Assembly (NCBI GenBank): GCA_963709355.1
Contig: CAVPVY010000005.1
Span: 1,922,001 to 1,986,000, forward strand
DNA length: 64,000 nucleotides
Direction of reading: 5' to 3'
Origin: PLOWO2-12-38-17 sp963709355
GTDB lineage: Bacteria > Planctomycetota > Brocadiia > Brocadiales > Brocadiaceae
Part shown: in pieces, positions 16,678 through 25,446 of the stretch
Layout: the number at the start of each line of letters is the position of its first letter
Numbering within the stretch: the stretch's first letter is position 1
The notes under the pieces: generated by a model
The model's database searches: none
What the model was told of the DNA's origin: nothing
The model's input: the letters and a program-made list of their open reading frames with translations, nothing else
Position numbers and translations under genes: made by a program

Positions 16678-16721
16678 ATACATTACCTCCCATAAAAAAA
16701 GAAATAATATAACTTTACATT

Positions 16722-18308
16722 TTATTGATACACACGATAATCAATGTCTGGAAATATATTATCCTTACTTTCAACATCGGTAAGCCATTTTTCATCAATT
16801 GTATTCGAATGAATATCATTACACAATCTGGTAAAACGTGACAAGTGTTCTTTTGTCCTCTTTATTGCATATTCAACCATTGTACCTGTTTTCATAATAA
16901 ATGCCCAATCGCTGCTCTGTGCCAGTAACAGTTCGCGTGATGCCTGATTGAGCGCTCTGTTTTGTAAAGGATTTACATTTATATATGAATATGTCCCTGC
17001 CAATTCAACCATGCGTTCTGCCGCTTTATGAAGATGTCTGTATATCCAATCGTTGCTCTCATTCAGCCAGTATTCACAATACCCTTTATATCCCCAACTT
17101 GAAAGAGACGGCTTGCAAACCTGATTAACCGGATATGCTTCTAGATATTCCATGGGGGTAATAGGCAATATTGTTTTCTGGTCGTAAGCAATCTTTCGAA
17201 ACAGGTAATTAATCCAATCAGGACCTTCAAACCACCAGTGACCGAACAGCTCTGCATCATAAGGTGCAATAATAATGGGTTTCCGATCCATTACAGAGGC
17301 AAGATATTCAATCTGTTTCTCTCTGTTAAACATAAAATTCCCGGCATGTTCAGCTGCCTTATCCATCGCCATTTCATGAGAATAAGGCTCTTTTTGGTCT
17401 GTTTTACCAGTAATCCTATAATATTTTATACCTATATTTGACCTTTTACCGTCTCCGTGGAGGTATGGTCTTATGTAATCATAGTCAAGGTCGTAGCCTA
17501 CATCTCTGTAAAATTCACGATAAAAGAAATCACCGGGATACCCTTCTTTTGCACTCCATACCTGTCTAGAGGATTCAATATCTCTTCCAAAAGCTGCTAC
17601 ACCAGAAGGGCAGTAAATAGGGGCATAAATGCCATATTTTGGTCTTGGAGTTGCGTATAAAATTCCGTGCGTTTCAGCGATAAAGAAACGTATACCTGCA
17701 TCCTTTAAAATCCAGTCTATACCTTGTTCGTAACCGCATTCTGGTAACCATATACCGTTTGGTCTTTTGCCAAAATGCATCTGGTAATGATTTACGGCAA
17801 CATGAATCTGCGCACGGATGGCATTTAAATTATTATTCATGAGTGGCAGAAAACCATGCGTGGCGCAGCAGGTTATTACTTCAACCTTCCCTGCATCCTG
17901 AAATTTTTTAAAAGCCTGAACAATATTTCGTTGATATTTTTCCGCAAACACGTACCGAGCATTTGTAAAACTTGCATTGTACCTCCGGGCAAGGCTATTA
18001 AATTCTTTCTGATGTTTTGTCCTCTCTATTTCCTTCTCCGTGAGTTGTATCCGCTTTTCGATATATCTAATATAACGAGTTTGCAAAAGCTCATCAGCGA
18101 GCATTGAAATAAGAGGAGGTGTTAATGACATGGTTATTCGGAAATCAATCCCCTCTTCAATCAACCTGTCAAAAACATTTATAAGCGGTATGTAAGTTTC
18201 TGTTATTGCCTCAAAAAGCCAGTCTTCTTCAAGAAACTCCTCATATTCAGGGTGACGTACAAAAGGCAGGTGTGCATGAAGGACTAAAGCCAGAAACCCT
18301 TTTCCCAT
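16722..18308 (-). CDS. GH57 family 1,4-alpha-glucan branching enzyme
   Basis: This 528-residue enzyme shows the GH57 landmarks in order: LVLHAHLPFVRHPE at the N-terminus, TCCATHGFLPL, NGIWLPECGYEQGID with the nucleophile Glu, and APYDAELFGHWWFEGPDW with the acid Asp. The alpha-helical C-terminal part (after about residue 420) is the DUF1957-type domain of branching enzymes. It would introduce alpha-1,6 branches in glycogen. It is followed upstream in the same orientation by a DUF4912 gene, a recurrent pairing with GH57 in bacteria. No glycogen synthase is in the window. Confidence 0.88.
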   Translation of the reverse strand: MGKGFLALVLHAHLPFVRHPEYEEFLEEDWLFEAITETYIPLINVFDRLIEEGIDFRITMSLTPPLISMLADELLQTRYIRYIEKRIQLTEKEIERTKHQKEFNSLARRYNASFTNARYVFAEKYQRNIVQAFKKFQDAGKVEVITCCATHGFLPLMNNNLNAIRAQIHVAVNHYQMHFGKRPNGIWLPECGYEQGIDWILKDAGIRFFIAETHGILYATPRPKYGIYAPIYCPSGVAAFGRDIESSRQVWSAKEGYPGDFFYREFYRDVGYDLDYDYIRPYLHGDGKRSNIGIKYYRITGKTDQKEPYSHEMAMDKAAEHAGNFMFNREKQIEYLASVMDRKPIIIAPYDAELFGHWWFEGPDWINYLFRKIAYDQKTILPITPMEYLEAYPVNQVCKPSLSSWGYKGYCEYWLNESNDWIYRHLHKAAERMVELAGTYSYINVNPLQNRALNQASRELLLAQSSDWAFIMKTGTMVEYAIKRTKEHLSRFTRLCNDIHSNTIDEKWLTDVESKDNIFPDIDYRVYQ

Positions 18309-18329
18309 AAATTATTTCTTTGTAATCGT

Positions 18330-19148
18330 TTAACGATTGAATGGCTCCGTAGAGGACACGCCGAGTTTGTGTGCCTCTAACCAGTTTTTATGTGCACTTT
18401 CAAATATAGATTCACTGACACCGCTACCAGCATGGATATCTACTTTCTCATAAAGTTCTTTTATACCCATCCATTCTTCATCAATTATCTCTGAAACTCC
18501 CACACGTGGAGTCGTTACAACATTCGACCTGACAATACCGAAAAAAGTCCCGCGAGATGTAAGGAATCCCATATCCACACAAAAAGACCTATCGAATTCA
18601 CCCACTTTAATATACCAGCTTCTCGCCCCGCCTGTAACTTCTATATCAAAATATTTGTGCGCATTATTTCCGTTAAAAATAATATCTGTTACATCATATA
18701 CCCTTAAGATAGTTTTCGCACTATAAACCATAGAACCCATAGCGCTACGTACATCATCAACAAACTTTCCTTGCAACTCCCAATAAGCAAATAACCATTC
18801 AGGATCCCGTACCATTAAAACAATTCGATTGTCTCCATAATTACCTGGAATTTCCAGAATTTCTCCTAAAGGTACATCTTCTCTCATTTCAACTTTTTGT
18901 TGAGGTTCTTCTTGTTTTACTAATGGTGCTTCAGGAATACTTGCCCATTCATCTTCACCGGTAACGCCCCACTCCTGCTCCGTTTCTTCCTCATGCTCGC
19001 CATAAGAAACATCTGCCAGTTTAAAAAATCTATTCCATAACAGACCGAACAAACCTTTAATCTTCCCCAAGAGCATCTCAAACAACGCCTTAATAATCTC
19101 AAAGAGTAAGAGGAATATTTCCTTAATAATAGTCTTATCTATAGCCAT
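18330..19148 (-). CDS. DUF4912 domain protein
   Basis: The first 45 residues are an amphipathic hydrophobic stretch (KEIFLLLFEIIKALFEMLLG) that may attach the protein to a membrane or partner. An acidic linker (EEETEQEWGVTGEDEW) follows, then the DUF4912 core at about residues 95-220: RIVLMVRDPEWLFAYWELQG, LRVYDVTDIIFNG and GEFDRSFCVDMGFLTSRGTF. DUF4912 has a CBM-like beta-sandwich feel and frequently sits beside GH57 enzymes, so a role in glucan handling is a reasonable inference. It lies 21 bases upstream of the GH57 gene. Confidence 0.8.
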   Translation of the reverse strand: MAIDKTIIKEIFLLLFEIIKALFEMLLGKIKGLFGLLWNRFFKLADVSYGEHEEETEQEWGVTGEDEWASIPEAPLVKQEEPQQKVEMREDVPLGEILEIPGNYGDNRIVLMVRDPEWLFAYWELQGKFVDDVRSAMGSMVYSAKTILRVYDVTDIIFNGNNAHKYFDIEVTGGARSWYIKVGEFDRSFCVDMGFLTSRGTFFGIVRSNVVTTPRVGVSEIIDEEWMGIKELYEKVDIHAGSGVSESIFESAHKNWLEAHKLGVSSTEPFNR

Positions 19149-19495
19149 ATACTTTGAAAATACCTAATTATTTAAGTAATTGACAAATACCGATTTTAAA
19201 AATTATAATTGAATAACAACATGCGGTCAACAAAATTGTAATAACACAAAAGCCAAAAAACCGCTCTAATACTTAAACGCTACATTTGGCTTGACAAAAT
19301 ATTATTGTTAGGTAATAATCCCATTGGATCAATAATTGTATAGTAATGAGTTTATTACAACACATAATATTATTAACATCTCAAAATACCTTGTGACTTT
19401 AAATTTGAATTTTCTTGAACACGTAATTAAATAGTTGCAAAAATTATTATTCCCCATTTCAAAAATCCTAATATAACAAATAAAGGTTACCATCT
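19149..19495. other. Divergent promoter region
   Basis: A 347-base AT-rich region separates the divergent DUF4912/GH57 pair and the tandem Usp gene. Apart from the promoter listed next I see no repeat or small gene. Confidence 0.5.
19291..19318 (+). promoter_or_regulatory. Candidate sigma70-type promoter for the tandem Usp gene
   Basis: TTGACA at 19291-19296 and TAATAA at 19313-19318 are separated by 16 bases. The start codon is about 180 bases further on, leaving a long leader. Confidence 0.45.
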
Positions 19496-20344
19496 ATGAT
19501 AAAACAGATACTTATACCAACAGACGGTTCAGAGAATAGTCTTACGGCAACCGATTACGCTATCAGTATAGCAAAAGTATTTAATGCCAACATTAGAGGA
19601 CTTTTTGTTAAGGATAGTAAAATATTGACTGGCCCGTTAATTCATGACATTGGAACAAGCATCGGCGGCATGGTTCCTTACGGGACATTTCATCAAACAA
19701 TCAGGACAATGATGGAATCACAGGGTGACACCGCGCTAAATCAGGTAGAAGAAAAATGTAAAGAGAAAGGAATTACGTTCGACAGGGAAATACGGGAAGG
19801 GCTCGTGAGCACAGAAATTGTAAAATCAGCCGAAAACTGCGATCTCGTTTCGATGGGCAAGATGGGAATTCATGCTGCGTGGCGAGACGTTTTTCTGGGT
19901 ACAACCGTTGAATATGTTGTGCGCCAGACACACAAACCTGTGCTCATTACACCATCACAATTCAAACCATTCAAAAAGATGCTTATCGCCTACGACGGAA
20001 GTTCTTTTTCAGACAAGGCTTTGCAAAGCGGTGCAGAAATAGCAAAAGCTATGAATCTCTCAGTTACTGTAGTTTGCATAGCAGATAAGGAAGGCGAAGC
20101 CGTGAATATCTTATCAAAGGCAAAGACTTTCCTTGAAGGTTATAAACTTACAGTTGAAACCGTTTCAAAGGATGGGTACGACCATGCCGGCGGCATTTTG
20201 AATGTCTGCAACGATGAGGATAGGAGTTTTGATTTACTTGTCATGGGCGCCTACGGACACTCAAGAATTCAAGAGATGATACTGGGAAGCACTACTGTAA
20301 GGGTAATGCGGGAAACAAACTGTCCGATATTATTGTGCAGGTAA
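19496..20344 (+). CDS. Tandem-domain universal stress protein
   Basis: Two Usp domains are fused (residues 1-155 and 158-282). The first begins KQILIPTDGSENSLTATDYA and ends with a GKMGIHAAWRDVFLGTTVEY ATP site. The second begins KKMLIAYDGSSFSDKALQSG and ends MGAYGHSRIQEMILGSTTVR. Both keep the G-x2-G-x9-G-S/T pattern, the first only approximately. AAAGG precedes the ATG. Double Usp proteins act as stable pseudo-dimers. It converges on sdhA with 20 bases between. Confidence 0.88.
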   Translation: MIKQILIPTDGSENSLTATDYAISIAKVFNANIRGLFVKDSKILTGPLIHDIGTSIGGMVPYGTFHQTIRTMMESQGDTALNQVEEKCKEKGITFDREIREGLVSTEIVKSAENCDLVSMGKMGIHAAWRDVFLGTTVEYVVRQTHKPVLITPSQFKPFKKMLIAYDGSSFSDKALQSGAEIAKAMNLSVTVVCIADKEGEAVNILSKAKTFLEGYKLTVETVSKDGYDHAGGILNVCNDEDRSFDLLVMGAYGHSRIQEMILGSTTVRVMRETNCPILLCR

Positions 20345-20364
20345 TTTGTAAATGCACACTTACC

Positions 20365-22089
20365 TTAATATTTTCTTTCCCTTGGCTCGAATAAACTGAC
20401 GTTCACTGGCTTGTAATCCAATCGCACACCTTCAGGCATAAAATAAGCCAGGGTATGTTTTAACCACCCTGTATCGTCCCTCATTGGAAAATCTATACGG
20501 AAATGTGAGCCACGGCTCTCCTCACGTGCCAACGCACCAGCTACGATTGCCTCTGCCACATCAAGACTACCTTTGAGTTCCAGCGTCCATTCAAGACTCA
20601 GATTCGCCCTTTTTCCAGTATAATTCAATTTAATCCGCTTATATTTATTTTGCAATGCCTTCACTTCATTCAGTGCTTCTTTCAGGGTTGAAGCCTCACG
20701 GAATATGCCTACCTTGCTGTCCATAATCTTATTTAAAGATGCCTTTATGATTATATACGTTTCATTTCCATCAGATTTATATAATGCCTCAATTCTTTGC
20801 TCGGCACGTTTCAAGGCATCGTTCAGGACATTCTCTCCTCTTTTACCTGCAAGAAACTGTACATATTTTGCGGCGTTACTGCCAGCAATGGCGCCAAAAA
20901 CTATGGTATCCAGCAGTGAATTCCCACCGAGACGATTAGATCCATGCACGCTCACGCACGCCGCCTCCCCCACCGCATAAAATCCCTTTACAATAGTTTC
21001 ACACTCAACATTACAGTCAATGCCACCCATCGTATAATGCTGACCCGGCTGGATAGGGATAAGGTCTGTAGCTGGGTCTATTCCGGCAAACTCCTCACAA
21101 ATATCACGAATGCCCGGCAACCTCTGATTTATTTTCTCCTCACCAAGATGCCTCAAATCCAGATGTACATAACTATTATCAAACCCACCGCCAGACACAA
21201 TCTCACGCATAACATTCCGCGAAAGAATATCCCTTGGTGCTATTTCCATGGCCTTTTTCGAATCGTCGTATTTAGCCAGAAATCGCTCGCCTTTATTATT
21301 TAACAGTAAACCCCCTTCGCCCCTGCATCCTTCCGTAATTAAGATATTCTTGCCAACAAGTGTGGTTGGATGAAACTGTATAAACTCAATGTCCTTGAGC
21401 GGCACACCCGCCCAATATGGCACTGCCATGCCCATGCCTGTATTTATAAGGGCGTTTGTACTCTTTTCATAAATACGTCCAGCGCCGCCTGTAGCAAAAA
21501 TTACTGCGCCTGCCTGAAACGCTTCCAACCGCCCGCTTACAACGTCTAATGCAATTAAACCGACGCATATCCCATCTTCAATCACAAGGTCTGTTACAAG
21601 CCATTCCTCATAAACTACTATCTCATTCCGCTCGGAGGCACGCTTGAATTTAATGACCTGCTGATACAGTGTGTGTAAAAGGGCATGACCTGTCTTGTCG
21701 GCCGCATAACATGTACGCGGGAAACCAGCACCGCCAAATGGTCTCTGCGCTATTTTGCCTTCGGTAGTGCGGCTGAACGGACAGCCCCAATGCTCCATTT
21801 CATATATTCGTTCAGCAGCTTCTTTTGTCATACGGATAACTGCATCCTGGTCTGCAAGGTAATCGCTCCCTTTTATTGTATCGAAGGCATGTTTCTCATA
21901 GTTATCATAGGCGCCTCGCGGGTGATTCCCCAGCGGGGCGTTAATTCCCCCCTGTGCAGCAATGGAATGTGACCTGAGGGGATGCACCTTCGAGATGATG
22001 GCTACTTTTATATTATGGCGATTAAGTTCAATCGCTGCCCTGAGACCTGCCAGCCCCCCACCAACTACTATCACATCATGGTAGATCAT
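20365..22089 (-). CDS. sdhA: Succinate dehydrogenase/fumarate reductase flavoprotein subunit
   Basis: A 574-residue flavoprotein with the FAD dinucleotide fold VVGGGLAGLRAAIELNRH at the N-terminus, the SIAAQGGINAPLGN flavin-attachment region with HSIAAQGG, the active-site stretch FIQFHPTTLVG and the HGSNRLGGNSLLDTIVFG motif, and the C-terminal RGSHFRIDFP...D. AAAGGA precedes the ATG. It oxidises succinate to fumarate and passes electrons to the iron-sulfur subunit. Two cytochrome b subunit genes lie upstream in the same orientation, but no sdhB gene follows: the next gene runs the other way 20 bases on. Confidence 0.93.
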   Translation of the reverse strand: MIYHDVIVVGGGLAGLRAAIELNRHNIKVAIISKVHPLRSHSIAAQGGINAPLGNHPRGAYDNYEKHAFDTIKGSDYLADQDAVIRMTKEAAERIYEMEHWGCPFSRTTEGKIAQRPFGGAGFPRTCYAADKTGHALLHTLYQQVIKFKRASERNEIVVYEEWLVTDLVIEDGICVGLIALDVVSGRLEAFQAGAVIFATGGAGRIYEKSTNALINTGMGMAVPYWAGVPLKDIEFIQFHPTTLVGKNILITEGCRGEGGLLLNNKGERFLAKYDDSKKAMEIAPRDILSRNVMREIVSGGGFDNSYVHLDLRHLGEEKINQRLPGIRDICEEFAGIDPATDLIPIQPGQHYTMGGIDCNVECETIVKGFYAVGEAACVSVHGSNRLGGNSLLDTIVFGAIAGSNAAKYVQFLAGKRGENVLNDALKRAEQRIEALYKSDGNETYIIIKASLNKIMDSKVGIFREASTLKEALNEVKALQNKYKRIKLNYTGKRANLSLEWTLELKGSLDVAEAIVAGALAREESRGSHFRIDFPMRDDTGWLKHTLAYFMPEGVRLDYKPVNVSLFEPRERKY

Positions 22090-22158
22090 AAAAATCCTTT
22101 TTAACCATTCAATATTTATATACTAGTACTAATTCTGAACATAATTAACATCTGAGTG

Positions 22159-22533
22159 TTACAAAATCACTGTAAAAACTCCGACAATAGCAATTATGAA
22201 AAAGATGAAAGCCGATAACCAAAACAATTTTTTTTGTATGCGCGTGAGATGCCAGAAATCAGCAATCGTTATCCTTATTCCGTTAAGCAGGTGTATTGCC
22301 ACCGCAATGAGCAATATGTATTGAAAACCGTATCCGATCTTTGTATCAAACTTGCTGATGGTATAATCATAAGCCTCTTTGCCTCGAAAGACGGAGCTCA
22401 GCGTCCAGATGTGCAGACATAAAAATAGTGTAACAGCTACGCCCGTAATGCGGTGAATCCAGAAGGCATACATACCGGGATTTCTGTTCCTGATAAGGTC
22501 ATTCAAACATTCTTTTAGTTTCTGTATGTTCAT
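22159..22533 (-). CDS. Succinate dehydrogenase cytochrome b subunit-like membrane protein
   Basis: The 124-residue protein has three hydrophobic helices. The first follows NRNPGMYAFWIHRITGVAV, matching the SdhC signature (Arg/Ser-Pro...His-Arg-x-Ser/Thr-Gly), with haem-ligand-type His in FLCLHIWTL and AVAIHLLNGIRI. It would anchor SdhA/B and bind haem b and quinone. Gene order with the preceding 119-residue membrane protein and sdhA supports the assignment; which of the two is formally SdhC or SdhD I cannot say. Confidence 0.8.
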   Translation of the reverse strand: MNIQKLKECLNDLIRNRNPGMYAFWIHRITGVAVTLFLCLHIWTLSSVFRGKEAYDYTISKFDTKIGYGFQYILLIAVAIHLLNGIRITIADFWHLTRIQKKLFWLSAFIFFIIAIVGVFTVIL

Positions 22534-22545
22534 ATTTTGAAATAG

Positions 22546-22905
22546 TCAAATTCCACTGTTTTTTGTTGCAAACCATATCAGGATGCAAACCCCGACACCA
22601 AATAAAATCAAACCTGCAAACCAGAGTATATTCTTGATAAAATGCCTCAGCCTTTTTTCAGGATCAAAATCTACAAAAATACCCCATAATCCGTTAAGAC
22701 CGTGAAAGACAACGAGGGCAAGCAGGCATGTATGAAACGCAATCCACCCCGGCGAACAAAATCTGTTAACTATCTCGTCATAATATCGGGAGGCATAACG
22801 ACTGGGACTGAAGTGAAACGTAAAAAAGTGGACAGAAATCCCAATTACCAACAACAGGGCGGTAATCCTTTGTAAAAACCAAGACCAGAAACCATTCTTT
22901 TCCAT
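22546..22905 (-). CDS. Succinate dehydrogenase membrane anchor-like protein
   Basis: At 119 residues with three predicted helices, the protein has WSWFLQRITALLLVIGISVHF, then a second helix with FHTCLLALVVFHGLNGLWG and a final FAGLILFGVGVCILIWF. The QRITAL...H and H-x-x-NGLWGI patterns are those of SdhC/SdhD anchors with one haem His in each of the first two helices. It is the first gene of the sdh unit, 12 bases before the second anchor gene. No Shine-Dalgarno is evident. Confidence 0.75.
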   Translation of the reverse strand: MEKNGFWSWFLQRITALLLVIGISVHFFTFHFSPSRYASRYYDEIVNRFCSPGWIAFHTCLLALVVFHGLNGLWGIFVDFDPEKRLRHFIKNILWFAGLILFGVGVCILIWFATKNSGI

Positions 22906-22915
22906 ATTTAAATTT

Positions 22916-23018
22916 TTGCCATAAAGGCGCTAAGACACAAAATTGAAAATTTTTGCTTCTTCTACCACGAAGGCGCAAAATTTGAGATATACTTCGTGCC
23001 TTGGTATCTTTGTAGCAA
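22916..23018. repeat. Cluster of imperfect CCACxAAGGCxCxAAG repeats, left side
   Basis: Copies on the plus strand at 22916-22942 and 22965-22980 and an inverted copy at 22992-23018 share the motif TTGCCAxxAAGxCxCxAAG. A second inverted-orientation copy lies at 23426-23452. The copies at 22992-23018 and 23426-23452 agree at 22 of 27 positions and bracket the GxxExxY pseudogene. Confidence 0.6.
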
Positions 23019-23035
23019 AAAACCTTTTATAAAAA

Positions 23036-23417
23036 TTATAAGATCTTTCTGATGATACCCTCTTTAATGAATGTAACTTTAAAGTTAATGAGAAACCCTA
23101 AGCGTTTACCAGTAAGCTTCAAATGGCTCAATAGTTGTGCTTCCCAAACGGGATTTATGATGTCCACAGCCTTGAGTTCGCAGATTACAAGCCCCTTACA
23201 ATGCGAAGACCTTCACTAAAGATTAGACCATCATACACAATAGAAACTTCTACCTGTCTCTCAGTAGAAATCCCCTTTTGTAAAGTTCGTGACAGAAACA
23301 AACCTCATATACCTTTTCCAGTAATCCTGGACCCAGTGCCTTATGAACTGTATAAGCAGCATCAACAATCTTTCGCGCAATATCTTCTTCCCTATCGGAT
23401 AGAGGCTCATACTTCAT
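23036..23417 (-). pseudogene. GxxExxY family protein, frameshifted
   Basis: Reading three frames in turn restores a typical GxxExxY protein: MKYEPLSDREEDIARKIVDA, then YTVHKALGPGLLEKVYE in the first frame, then STERQVEVSIVYDGLIFSEG after a lost base, then LVICELKAVDIINPVWEAQL and a C-terminal RLGFLINFKVTFIKEGIIRK after a second lesion. Two frameshifts and a small deletion near 23190 make it non-functional as read. The family, of unknown function, is PD-(D/E)XK-like and spreads as a cassette. The gene lies between sdh and pyrE. Confidence 0.8.
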
Positions 23418-23425
23418 ATATTTTT

Positions 23426-23452
23426 CTTCGTGCCTTTGGGTCTTGGTGGCAA
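23426..23452. repeat. Right-side copy of the GxxExxY flanking repeat
   Basis: CTTCGTGCCTTTGGGTCTTG followed by GTGGCAA matches the copy at 22992-23018 in the same orientation. Such repeats commonly flank GxxExxY genes and may mark the ends of the inserted cassette. Confidence 0.55.
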
Positions 23453-23458
23453 GAAAGA

Positions 23459-24031
23459 TTATCGTTTTTTATAAAGATTCATTAAATCGTCCCTTGTAAA
23501 GATAGATTCAAAAAGGGCACCTCTTTTCTCAATATTCTCACGCCCTCCCTCCTGGCGGTCAACCAGTGCAATGGCCTTTATCACATTCAAATTAGACTCC
23601 CTGGCTCTATCAATGGCATCTATTGTGGACTGGCCTGTAGTTACCACATCGTCTACAACTACTACCTTATCTCCCTCTCGTACATTGCCCTCAATCCATT
23701 TCATCAACCCGTGTTCCTTTGCCTTCTTTCTGACTACAAATGCATTGACGGTATCGTCCTGCATCCCGCTGACTATCGCTGTGGCAAAGGCTATGGGGTC
23801 GGCACCAAGCGTTAGACCGCCAATAGCGTTTACACGAAGCGGTTTGACCCTGTTATAAAAGATGTGTCCGATTAATAGCATTGCCTCTGGGTCTAAGGTT
23901 GTCGTTTTGCAATTGATGTAATAGTTACTCATCCTCCCCGATACCAATTTGAAGATGGGCTCTTCACTGTATTTAAATGATTTCTTGATGATGATTTCGA
24001 GTAAACGTTTTTCAGCTTTAATGAGATTCAT
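23459..24031 (-). CDS. pyrE: Orotate phosphoribosyltransferase
   Basis: The enzyme joins orotate and PRPP to make OMP in pyrimidine synthesis. Landmarks are LVSGRMSNYYINCKTTTLDP near residue 33, GGLTLGADPIAFA, and the PRPP loop VVVVDDVVTTGQSTIDAIDR at about 120-139. I take the ATG at 24031 (MNLIKAEKRL) over the upstream TTG. It ends 12 bases after the flanking repeat. It lies downstream of mdh in the same orientation, 50 bases apart, the gap holding short CAATCAGCAGTCAGC-type direct repeats. Confidence 0.92.
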   Translation of the reverse strand: MNLIKAEKRLLEIIIKKSFKYSEEPIFKLVSGRMSNYYINCKTTTLDPEAMLLIGHIFYNRVKPLRVNAIGGLTLGADPIAFATAIVSGMQDDTVNAFVVRKKAKEHGLMKWIEGNVREGDKVVVVDDVVTTGQSTIDAIDRARESNLNVIKAIALVDRQEGGRENIEKRGALFESIFTRDDLMNLYKKR

Positions 24032-24080
24032 TTTATTTAGCAATCAGCAGTCAGCAATCAGTCGCCAGTTTTATGACTTC

Positions 24081-25022
24081 TTAACATGACAGTATCTTAT
24101 CAACCTGTTCACACAATGTGCTTACGGCATCAGCAGATTTCTTTAATGCGGCAGATTCATCGGCATTTAGTTTTATTTCAAAAATCTCTTCAATGCCCTT
24201 TGCGCCAAGTTTTACAGGCACTCCAACAAATAGACCGTTAATACCATACTCGCCTTCACACAACGCTGCGCACGGTAATATCTTTTTTTTATCCTTTAAG
24301 ATAGCCTCAATCATATCAACTATTGCCGCCGATGGGGCATAGAAGGCGCTGCCTGTCTTGAGCAGATTGACAATCTCCGCCCCGCCATCCCTTGTTCGTT
24401 TTACAATGGCTTCCAGTCTTGCTTTGGGAATTAATTCTTCCACAGGCACACCTGCAACCGTGGTATATCGCGTGGAAGGAACCATTGTATCCCCATGTCC
24501 CCCAAGTACAAAGGCATGTATATTTTCCACGGACACATTGAGTTCCATCGCAATAAAGGCGCTGAACCGTGCGGCGTCCAGCACACCCGCCATGCCTATA
24601 ATGCGGTGTTTTGGAAATCGGCTGACCTTGTGCGCTACGTAAGTCATAGCATCCAGTGGATTAGAAACGACAATCAAAATTGAGTTAGGCGAAGTCTTTA
24701 CAACATTTTCTACTACCCCTTTTACAATACCAGTATTAATCTTGAGCAGGTCGTCCCGACTCATCCCTGGTTTTCTTGGCACACCGGAGGTAACGACTAC
24801 AATATCAGAGTCCCTTGTTTCCTCATATCCATTAGCGCCTGTAATTCTGGTATCATAGCTGTATACAGGGCCTGATTCAAGGATGTCTAACGCCTTCCCC
24901 TGCGGCATATCCTGTACAATATCCACCAGCACCACATCACCTATCTCTTTTTCAGCCAGGCGCTGTGCCGTGGTAGCGCCCACATTCCCTGCACCAACTA
25001 CTGTTATCTTTTTTCTAGCCAC
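24081..25022 (-). CDS. mdh: Malate dehydrogenase
   Basis: Residues 1-15 hold the NAD-binding VARKKITVVGAGNVGATTAQ. Substrate-site residues are present: SGVPRKPGMSRDDLL (mobile loop Arg with the Arg-x4-Arg pattern), VSNPLDAMTY, and the catalytic HGDTMVPSTR. The R-KPGM loop indicates malate rather than lactate. The start is a GTG at 25022, six bases after GGAGG; the ATG four bases upstream is out of frame. It follows the YgiT-type zinc finger gene by one base. Confidence 0.93.
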   Translation of the reverse strand: MARKKITVVGAGNVGATTAQRLAEKEIGDVVLVDIVQDMPQGKALDILESGPVYSYDTRITGANGYEETRDSDIVVVTSGVPRKPGMSRDDLLKINTGIVKGVVENVVKTSPNSILIVVSNPLDAMTYVAHKVSRFPKHRIIGMAGVLDAARFSAFIAMELNVSVENIHAFVLGGHGDTMVPSTRYTTVAGVPVEELIPKARLEAIVKRTRDGGAEIVNLLKTGSAFYAPSAAIVDMIEAILKDKKKILPCAALCEGEYGINGLFVGVPVKLGAKGIEEIFEIKLNADESAALKKSADAVSTLCEQVDKILSC

Positions 25023-25023
25023 A

Positions 25024-25260
25024 TTAAACCTCCGTAAAATCAGCAACAGGAACTAATTTTTCCATTTTTATTGCCTTTCTTTTTGTCATAATTGTTTCCA
25101 ATTTTGAGACGACCTCTGCATCATATTCCCTTTCACCACATTGGGTACAAACACCCGCAGGCACATTCTCAATAATAAATACCTTTCCTTTTCGCTCTTT
25201 TACGACCGTGACAATATTTTTGCAGATGTCACCACCACAAAAAACGCAAATATTCTTCAC
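25024..25260 (-). CDS. YgiT-type (MqsA-like) zinc-finger protein
   Basis: The 78-residue protein starts at a GTG (25260), seven bases after GGAGG. It carries CVFCGGDIC and VCTQCGEREYDAEV, the two Cys-x2-Cys halves of the YgiT-type zinc finger, as in the N-terminal half of MqsA antitoxins and in single-domain partners of DUF4258 toxins. There is no HTH half and no toxin gene next to it, so it may be an orphan antitoxin. Its stop nearly touches the start of mdh, so it may influence mdh translation. Confidence 0.75.
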   Translation of the reverse strand: MKNICVFCGGDICKNIVTVVKERKGKVFIIENVPAGVCTQCGEREYDAEVVSKLETIMTKRKAIKMEKLVPVADFTEV

Positions 25261-25446
25261 ATTACTACCTCCTCTTTCGAAAGTTATTTGCATTTCCTCA
25301 AATTTTCGCATCCCCCTTCTATAACTCTTTTATTCGCCTTTCTTTTGATTATTTTGGCTATTTCATTCAATAGTAATTGATATTCTTTCACATTCACTGC
25401 GATTTTAAGACATATTGCTTGACCAATAAAAGATAAAATTTAAGAA

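Noticed and set aside
23135..23485. Plus-strand frame of 116 codons
   Set aside because: Antisense to the GxxExxY pseudogene, whose protein pattern is clear on the other strand.
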